IMG/VR virus record: IMGVR_UViG_3300021961_006819
Location: 1 to 61,300 of that record
Length of the DNA: 61,300 bases
Direction: 5' to 3' (one strand)
From: a virus
Shown here: in pieces, positions 58,062 to 61,300 of the stretch
Layout of the letters: every line of letters begins with the position of its first letter
Numbering within the stretch: position 1 is the first letter of the stretch
Translations under genes and position numbers: made by a program
The notes under the pieces: model-generated
Seen by the model: the letters and a program-made list of their open reading frames with translations, nothing else
Database searches by the model: none
Told to the model about the DNA's origin: nothing

Positions 58062-58187
58062 ATGCGATTAAAAGCTCAAACGCGTGCAAACCCAACGGGA
58101 ATGGGGGTTCCCGATGTGGATAACTTTGTTGATAACTTTATTTTATTTTGTTTGGATATTAAAAGAAATAGTGTTATCTTTGTATAG
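58062..58187 (+). CDS. Doubtful small ORF
   Basis: 41 residues from ATG 58062, MRLKAQTRANPTGMGVPDVD..., running through the hairpin and two DnaA-box-like sites. It follows a promoter, but its sequence is constrained by those sites and it has no ribosome-binding site, so it may not be coding. Confidence 0.25.
   Translation: MRLKAQTRANPTGMGVPDVDNFVDNFILFCLDIKRNSVIFV
58096..58113. other. Hairpin between DnaA-like boxes
   Basis: CGGGAA (58096-58101) and TTCCCG (58108-58113) around a G-rich six-base loop, directly before the TGTGGATAA site at 58115. No T-tract follows, so it is not a terminator. It may be a structural element of the origin candidate. Confidence 0.5.
58151..58182 (+). promoter_or_regulatory. 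Bacteroidota-type promoter
   Basis: TTTG 58151-58154, a 20-base spacer, TATCTTTG 58175-58182, then GTAAGATATG with the gene start at 58194. Confidence 0.8.
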
Positions 58188-58193
58188 TAAGAT

Positions 58194-58376
58194 ATGTTAA
58201 GAGATATAAAAATTAATTACGCTAGCAAGGCTGGCAGTATTACATTCACCAAAGTAGGTGAACTAACGAAGTCAGAAGTCAACGAATGTCTAGCCTATTG
58301 TTGGTGGAGATTCAGAAAATCAATTAGGAAGGAATCTCTTTCCGAATGTGGGATGGAGTTCCAAGTAAAGATTTAA
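58194..58376 (+). CDS. Small early-type hypothetical protein
   Basis: 60 residues: MLRDIKINYASKAGSITFTKVGELTKSEVNECLAYCWWRFRKS. A beta hairpin then a helix; basic. Own promoter 12 bases upstream and GTAAGATATG start context. No family recognised. Confidence 0.6.
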   Translation: MLRDIKINYASKAGSITFTKVGELTKSEVNECLAYCWWRFRKSIRKESLSECGMEFQVKI

Positions 58377-58396
58377 CAATTTAATAACATAAAAGG

Positions 58397-58428
58397 CTTG
58401 TGGATATGAAAATTATTCACTACATTTG
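58397..58428 (+). promoter_or_regulatory. Bacteroidota-type promoter with shared leader
   Basis: CTTG 58397-58400 (one mismatch), a 20-base spacer, TACATTTG 58421-58428. Then TATAGTAAGATTAAGAGATATGA. Confidence 0.7.
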
Positions 58429-58447
58429 TATAGTAAGATTAAGAGAT

Positions 58448-58660
58448 ATGATTGAGTTAAAAGATTGTTACCAAGCGTTCCCCCAAATGGACTCCAATGT
58501 GTATTGGGTGTATAAGAATGGCCACAAAGTTAGTGTGGTGGTTACTGATAGTGAAGAACGGGCTATTAAGTCCTATAAGAGAGAGGAAGCTCGTAAGAGC
58601 CGTATCTCCAACCTTATCGCTACCCATATCAGTATGGAGAACGGAATGTTTGGATTGTAA
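58448..58660 (+). CDS. Small early-type hypothetical protein
   Basis: ATG 58448, placed by the promoter and GAGATATGA leader, gives MIELKDCYQAFPQMDSNVYWVYKNGHKVSVVVTDSEERAI, 70 residues. The in-frame ATG 58400 lies within the promoter and is excluded. A small beta/alpha protein; no family recognised. Confidence 0.65.
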   Translation: MIELKDCYQAFPQMDSNVYWVYKNGHKVSVVVTDSEERAIKSYKREEARKSRISNLIATHISMENGMFGL

Positions 58661-58699
58661 AAAAGTGAAATAAAAACTAAATAGCTAATAGTATATAGT

Positions 58700-58879
58700 A
58701 TGAAGTATAACCAAGGGTATATCCCCAAAATTAATTACTGGGTAGAGAAACTACTCAAGGCATCAACGCCATTAGAACAGGCAAACGCATTAAGTAAGGT
58801 AAGGTACTTCCAGAAGAGGCATAAAGAGGTGTACGGGTCAGTCCCCACCATCCACGACCTCTCATATGGAGTAGAGTAA
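58700..58879 (+). CDS. Small helical hypothetical protein
   Basis: 59 residues: MKYNQGYIPKINYWVEKLLKASTPLEQANALSKVRYFQKRHKEVYG. Mostly helical, basic. Missed by a 60-residue cut-off. No family recognised. Confidence 0.55.
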   Translation: MKYNQGYIPKINYWVEKLLKASTPLEQANALSKVRYFQKRHKEVYGSVPTIHDLSYGVE

Positions 58880-58883
58880 TAGA

Positions 58884-58953
58884 GATAGCCCACAAACCCC
58901 GTAAGCCGTTATAGGCGATGAAAGACACTCGCGCAGGGGGGGTGGGCATTATC
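58884..58953 (+). ncRNA. Candidate structured RNA
   Basis: GCCCAC (58888-58893) pairs with GTGGGC (58942-58947), extended by CCCC with the following G-run and by GATA with TATC outside. Inside is a GCC-GTTATA-GGC hairpin. The region has higher GC than its surroundings and no convincing ORF. Downstream, further hairpins lie at 59027-59042 (GGGGA/TCCCC) and 59051-59062 (CGTG/CACG) before the promoter at 59080. The whole 58880-59080 gap may be a structured RNA. I do not recognise a known class. Confidence 0.35.
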
Positions 58954-59079
58954 TTGTAAACCTATGAGTATCAATGAGTTATGAACGCGTGTAGTCCGTT
59001 TTCATATCGAGCCCGGTTTTTTCGCTGGGGAGAAAAGTCCCCTCCAAGCCCGTGAGGACACGAAATGAAGTAAAATAAA

Positions 59080-59111
59080 TTTGGTTAATTCAGATAAATG
59101 TTGTATATTTG
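59080..59111 (+). promoter_or_regulatory. Bacteroidota-type promoter
   Basis: TTTG 59080-59083, a 20-base spacer, TATATTTG 59104-59111, six bases before the ATG at 59118 (near-leaderless). Confidence 0.85.
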
Positions 59112-59117
59112 TAAACT

Positions 59118-59423
59118 ATGGAAAAGATAATTAGAGATGGTAAGGTAGGTGTACTGATATCTGCCGGATGGGGAGCTGGGTTCTCCTCGTGGGGATTTCC
59201 CCTTGAAGCAGTTTTCTCCCCTACCCTAATCGATATGGTAGAGAGGGAAGATTACCACTCTGCTGTGGAGTATTGTGAAACCAATTGGAAGGGCAACTAT
59301 TGTGGTGGTATCTTTGACTTGGAAGTTTATTGGGTACAAGAAGGTCGTAAGTTTCAGATTACGGAATACGATGGTGCTGAAACTATTGAGTTTGAGGATG
59401 AAATACATTGGATAACCGCCTGA
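59118..59423 (+). CDS. Conserved small phage protein
   Basis: 101 residues: MEKIIRDGKVGVLISAGWGAGFSSWG, then a helix and a beta-rich acidic end. The GKVGVLIS-x-G-x-GAGWxxW-like start is known to me from hypothetical proteins of many phages. Function unknown. First gene of a three-gene overlapping set. Confidence 0.65.
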   Translation: MEKIIRDGKVGVLISAGWGAGFSSWGFPLEAVFSPTLIDMVEREDYHSAVEYCETNWKGNYCGGIFDLEVYWVQEGRKFQITEYDGAETIEFEDEIHWITA

Positions 59424-59638
59424 TGAAGAACCCCCTATACTATGTACAAGCTTACCGATGGGGTAAGATGGACAACCATTCATATGTGGTTGGGGTATGG
59501 GATAATTCTACCCAAGCCCAATCAGCCGCTGTGATGGAAGAGGTCTATCGTGGTGGTAAATACGAATGTGTTGTGTACCTATGTGAACTTAATCAACCCC
59601 TTGAACCTTGGACCGATGATTCAACCGATGACCTCTGA
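59423..59638 (+). CDS. Small hypothetical protein
   Basis: ATG 59423 overlaps the previous stop: MKNPLYYVQAYRWGKMDNHSYVVGVWDNSTQAQSAAVMEE, 71 residues, acidic end. A ferredoxin-like layout is possible. The in-frame TTG at 59408 is less likely. Confidence 0.6.
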   Translation: MKNPLYYVQAYRWGKMDNHSYVVGVWDNSTQAQSAAVMEEVYRGGKYECVVYLCELNQPLEPWTDDSTDDL

Positions 59639-59867
59639 ACAATTATCAGCTCTTCTAAAGATGTGTTATCATTCTGACTATAAGGTAGATAGAGGTTCTC
59701 GTTGGTATCATCTCCATCATATGGGTTATGAACCCTCTACGGATACTCACACCTTTAGGATGTCCTACTCTGAAGGTATAGATGTAGATTTTAATTCTCG
59801 TACCCATATACACACTATTGAATCAGAGTCCCTTCGTTATATGTATAATCATTATATGAGCAAATAA
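59628..59867 (+). CDS. Small hypothetical protein
   Basis: ATG 59628 (or 59616) gives MTSEQLSALLKMCYHSDYKVDRGSRWYHLHHMGYEP, 79 residues with several His. It overlaps the previous gene by 11 bases. The frame upstream to 59550 is inside the previous gene. Confidence 0.55.
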   Translation: MTSEQLSALLKMCYHSDYKVDRGSRWYHLHHMGYEPSTDTHTFRMSYSEGIDVDFNSRTHIHTIESESLRYMYNHYMSK

Positions 59868-59902
59868 TTTTTTATGTCACCAATTTTTAACACCAACGAG
59901 AA

Positions 59903-60034
59903 ATGAAACAAGAAGAACCAAGCAACGATATGTGCGAATGCAAAATCCCACAACCACAAATCAAAGTCAGTGAAAATGGAACATATGCGTACTGCACAAA
60001 ATGCATAAGAACAATTAACACTAACAAGAAATGA
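59903..60034 (+). CDS. Small zinc-ribbon-like protein
   Basis: 43 residues: MKQEEPSNDMCECKIPQPQIKV...AYCTKCIRTINTNKK. CEC and CTKC pairs could hold zinc. It starts on the first junction repeat and ends in the second (INTNKK), with ATGA coupling to the next gene. Confidence 0.55.
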   Translation: MKQEEPSNDMCECKIPQPQIKVSENGTYAYCTKCIRTINTNKK

Positions 60035-60234
60035 AACAGACAGCAGTAGAGTGGCAACACATTGAGTTATCAAAATTTCTTTATGGAAAATCAGAATTTA
60101 CAGACGCAAATGATATTCTAATTAAAGCCAAAGAAATGGAGAAGGAGCAGATGATTGATTGGTATGCTACGGGGCAGGCAGATACAGTAAATATGTATGA
60201 GCAACACCTCAACAAAACCGTTAACACCAAATAG
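60031..60234 (+). CDS. Small Bacteroidota-phage-type protein (AKEMEKEQ)
   Basis: 67 residues: MKQTAVEWQHIELSKFLYG...ILIKAKEMEKEQMIDWYATGQAD. Short proteins starting MKQTAVEWL and containing AKEMEK(E/Q)Q are frequent in Flavobacteria phages and prophages. It ends TVNTK within the third junction repeat. Confidence 0.7.
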   Translation: MKQTAVEWQHIELSKFLYGKSEFTDANDILIKAKEMEKEQMIDWYATGQADTVNMYEQHLNKTVNTK

Positions 60235-60236
60235 AG

Positions 60237-60755
60237 ATGAAAACACCAATACAAGAGTTGATTGAGAAACTTAAGGACTTATATTATTATGACCTTAAAG
60301 AAGGCATACGAAATGGGGCGATACTTGTGGATATTGAGTTGTCGCAAGAACTTCTTGAGAAAGAGAAGAAATTTATGGCAGATGTTTGGCTTGATGCACA
60401 AGTAGCACATCAAGGAGATGGATACATTAAACCATCTGACCCAACATTTGATGAGTATTATGAAAAAACCTTTAACACCAAAAGAGAAATGAAAGAGTAT
60501 AGAAAGATTGCAACAGTCAAAGCTAAGTTGTTTGAAAAAGGCGATGAAGATGGAATGATTCACAAAGACGGTATACTTGGAGTAATGCAAGATGCTAAGT
60601 ACGGACTTAAACCAGACTTGGTGCCATATATCTCAACATTAAAGAATCAGCATCACAGGGGTGAGTTTGGAAAACACTACCTGTGTGTTGGAATCAAAGG
60701 TGAGAAATGGCTCGTAGAGAAAGAAATCTTTGAGAGTACATATGAAGCTATCTAA
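60237..60755 (+). CDS. In-frame fusion of two small phage proteins
   Basis: 172 residues. Part 1 (1-84): MKTPIQELIEKLKDLYYYDLKEGIRNG...YEKTFNTKRE. Part 2 starts at internal ATG 60489 (residue 85): MKEYRKIATVKAKLFEKGDEDGMIH...VPYISTLKNQHHRGEFGKHYLCVGIKGEKWLVEKEIF. Part 2 looks like a stand-alone small protein of the PGDYG/EDG type. The join is a junction repeat lacking its stop codon, so the product may be fused, or made also from the internal start. Confidence 0.65.
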   Translation: MKTPIQELIEKLKDLYYYDLKEGIRNGAILVDIELSQELLEKEKKFMADVWLDAQVAHQGDGYIKPSDPTFDEYYEKTFNTKREMKEYRKIATVKAKLFEKGDEDGMIHKDGILGVMQDAKYGLKPDLVPYISTLKNQHHRGEFGKHYLCVGIKGEKWLVEKEIFESTYEAI

Positions 60756-60786
60756 AACCTTTAACACCAAATAGAAATGGCAAAAT

Positions 60787-60883
60787 AGTCAGGTGGCGGA
60801 TTGGGTAGACGCTAAAACGGTAATAGTCACGTAGATTACCATAGTTTAAAACGTACGAACAGGTTCGATTCCTGTCCTGACTA
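60787..60883 (+). tRNA. tRNA-Leu-like gene with abnormal anticodon arm
   Basis: Acceptor AGTCAGG (60787-60793) pairs with CCTGACT (60876-60882), discriminator A. D-arm GCG...CGC with GGTAGA-type loop as in Leu tRNAs (TGGCGGA..GGGTAGACGC). T-arm ACAGG-TTCGATT-CCTGT is perfect. Between D- and T-arm are 46 bases, longer than usual for type II. The only strong stem there is GGTAAT/ATTACC (60819-60840) with a 10-base loop AGTCACGTAG, not a 7-base anticodon loop. No CCA is encoded. Either an insertion or decay, or a special tRNA-like RNA. Flanked by junction repeats. Confidence 0.6.
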
Positions 60884-60906
60884 CAAGCCTTTAACACCAA
60901 AGAGAA

Positions 60907-61179
60907 ATGAAACATATTATTGAACAATTAAAAGAACAGAGAGAAAAAGCAAAACATAAATTTGTTGAAATGTCTATAATTAAGAGATGTAGCAAAAACG
61001 ATTCAGATATTCCAGATACTGATTCATACCTTGACGAGGTAATAGCAATAGATGAAGCAATATCTGTTTTGGAAAATCACCTACAAAACAAATTGACAGA
61101 AAGTCTATCAGACCACACGAATAGTTATACCTATTACCCACAGGAACACAAAACAATCTTTAACACCAAAGAGAAATGA
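60907..61179 (+). CDS. Small hypothetical protein in junction-repeat array
   Basis: 90 residues: MKHIIEQLKEQREKAKHKFVEMSIIKRC..., helical, ending IFNTKEK in the next junction repeat. ATGA overlap with the last gene. No family recognised. Confidence 0.6.
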   Translation: MKHIIEQLKEQREKAKHKFVEMSIIKRCSKNDSDIPDTDSYLDEVIAIDEAISVLENHLQNKLTESLSDHTNSYTYYPQEHKTIFNTKEK

Positions 61180-61300
61180 CACAAGAAGAATTAGCAGATA
61201 AGATTCTTGCACGTTACGAAGATGACAGAGAATATCATTTTTTCCGGGTAGATAGAGAATGGATTATTGAAGCAATGATTGAGTTTGCAAATAAAGTTAA
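61176..61300 (+). CDS. Small protein, cut by window end
   Basis: At least 41 residues from ATG 61176: MTQEELADKILARYEDDREY, then WIIEAMIEFANK. It starts on the seventh junction repeat. 3' end outside the window. Confidence 0.6.
   Translation, partial: MTQEELADKILARYEDDREYHFFRVDREWIIEAMIEFANKV

Larger units (their letters stand above)
57540..58140. other. Candidate replication origin / control region
   Basis: A non-coding stretch of about 600 bases between a strong terminator and a set of early-type promoters. It holds four DnaA-box-like sites: TGTGGATAA at 57799 and 58115, TGTTGATAA at 57964 and 58127. It also has three 19-base inverted repeats (57862-57950), a direct repeat TGGTAAACAC at 57563 and 57613, and an AT-rich segment around 57655-57735. 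Repeats next to an AT-rich segment and DnaA boxes are typical of origins. The region 57461-57540 has only weak inverted repeats (GATTC-TC-GAATC at 57482). A regulatory operator cluster is the alternative. Confidence 0.55.
59886..61178 (+). repeat. Seven copies of a 20-base gene-junction repeat
   Basis: Consensus TTTAACACCAAAGAGAAATG, ending on a start codon. Copies end on the ATGs at 59903, 60031, 60237, 60489 (in-frame inside a gene), 60777, 60907 and 61176. Where the upstream gene reads through it, it encodes (F/V)NTK. One copy precedes a tRNA. Differences between copies are 1-4 bases. Confidence 0.85.

Noticed and set aside
59040-59070. Hammerhead ribozyme
   Set aside because: CGTGAGGACACGAAA resembles stem II and the GAAA core, but the CUGAUGA core element is not present in the right place.
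59886-61178. CRISPR-like or attachment-site repeats
   Set aside because: Each copy ends on a start codon and the intervals are genes of different lengths, so these are gene junctions rather than spacers.

Overview
The window is part of a large tailed-phage genome of the T4-like type that appears to infect a member of the Bacteroidota. Every gene I can support is on the + strand, tightly packed with frequent 1-4 base overlaps. The replication block is T4-like: family B DNA polymerase, sliding clamp, and both clamp-loader subunits. The host inference rests on two things. About fifteen promoters have the Bacteroidota form TTTG-N20-TATATTTG. Several proteins also carry type IX secretion (T9SS) sorting domains, which are known only from that phylum.

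Layout. 1-11.6 kb: DNA modification and replication. It holds a Mom-like fragment, a GIY-YIG/ParB-like fusion, a glycosyltransferase, polymerase, clamp, a DruA/DUF4338-like protein, clamp loader, a histone H1-like protein, a DUF1599 (nucleotide-modification-associated) protein, a PD-(D/E)XK nuclease and a membrane-anchored glucosaminidase. 11.6-25 kb: a carbohydrate factory with about ten glycosyltransferases, an aldolase fused to a CMP-Kdo-synthetase-like domain, two sialyltransferase-like enzymes, a sugar aminotransferase, a HAD phosphatase and a methyltransferase. 25-27 kb: small virion-type proteins, an endolysin and a holin candidate with two start sites, closed by a strong terminator.

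27-34.4 kb: a block of exported proteins that is unexpected in a phage. It includes a cohesin/dockerin-like protein with a T9SS type A tail, a CsgG-like lipoprotein, a Gly/Ser-rich protein with a beta-barrel-like end, and two secreted proteins sharing a dockerin-like module. 34.4-42.3 kb: conserved myovirus-type small genes (Ntn-hydrolase-like, HExxH peptidase, LamG protein, HAD, ClpS, P-loop kinase, DUF6445 oxygenase, sulfotransferase). 42.4-49.9 kb: host-takeover and chaperone genes (SWIM finger, TspO, GroES, HNH nuclease, GroEL, J-domain protein). 49.8-54.7 kb: a NodU-type carbamoyltransferase, a secreted nuclease, a lipoprotein and a T9SS type B protein. 54.7-57.4 kb: many small genes, a Nudix hydrolase and an Smr protein, ending in a terminator.

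57.4-58.2 kb is a roughly 700-base region with almost no coding capacity. It contains inverted-repeat iterons and four DnaA-box-like sites, and is my candidate replication origin or major control region. Beyond it lie small early-type genes behind promoters with a shared leader (GTAAGATTAAGAGATATGA). The end of the window is an array of tiny genes and one odd tRNA, each joined by copies of a 20-base junction (TTTAACACCAAAGAGAAATG).

Interpretation. The replication genes and chaperones fit a large lytic phage. The glycan block, T9SS cargos, CsgG-like pore, secreted nuclease and lipoproteins together suggest that the phage rebuilds the outer surface of its host during infection, or decorates its own particles with host-like surface modules. 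That is inference. The individual domain calls come from reading motifs, without database searches.
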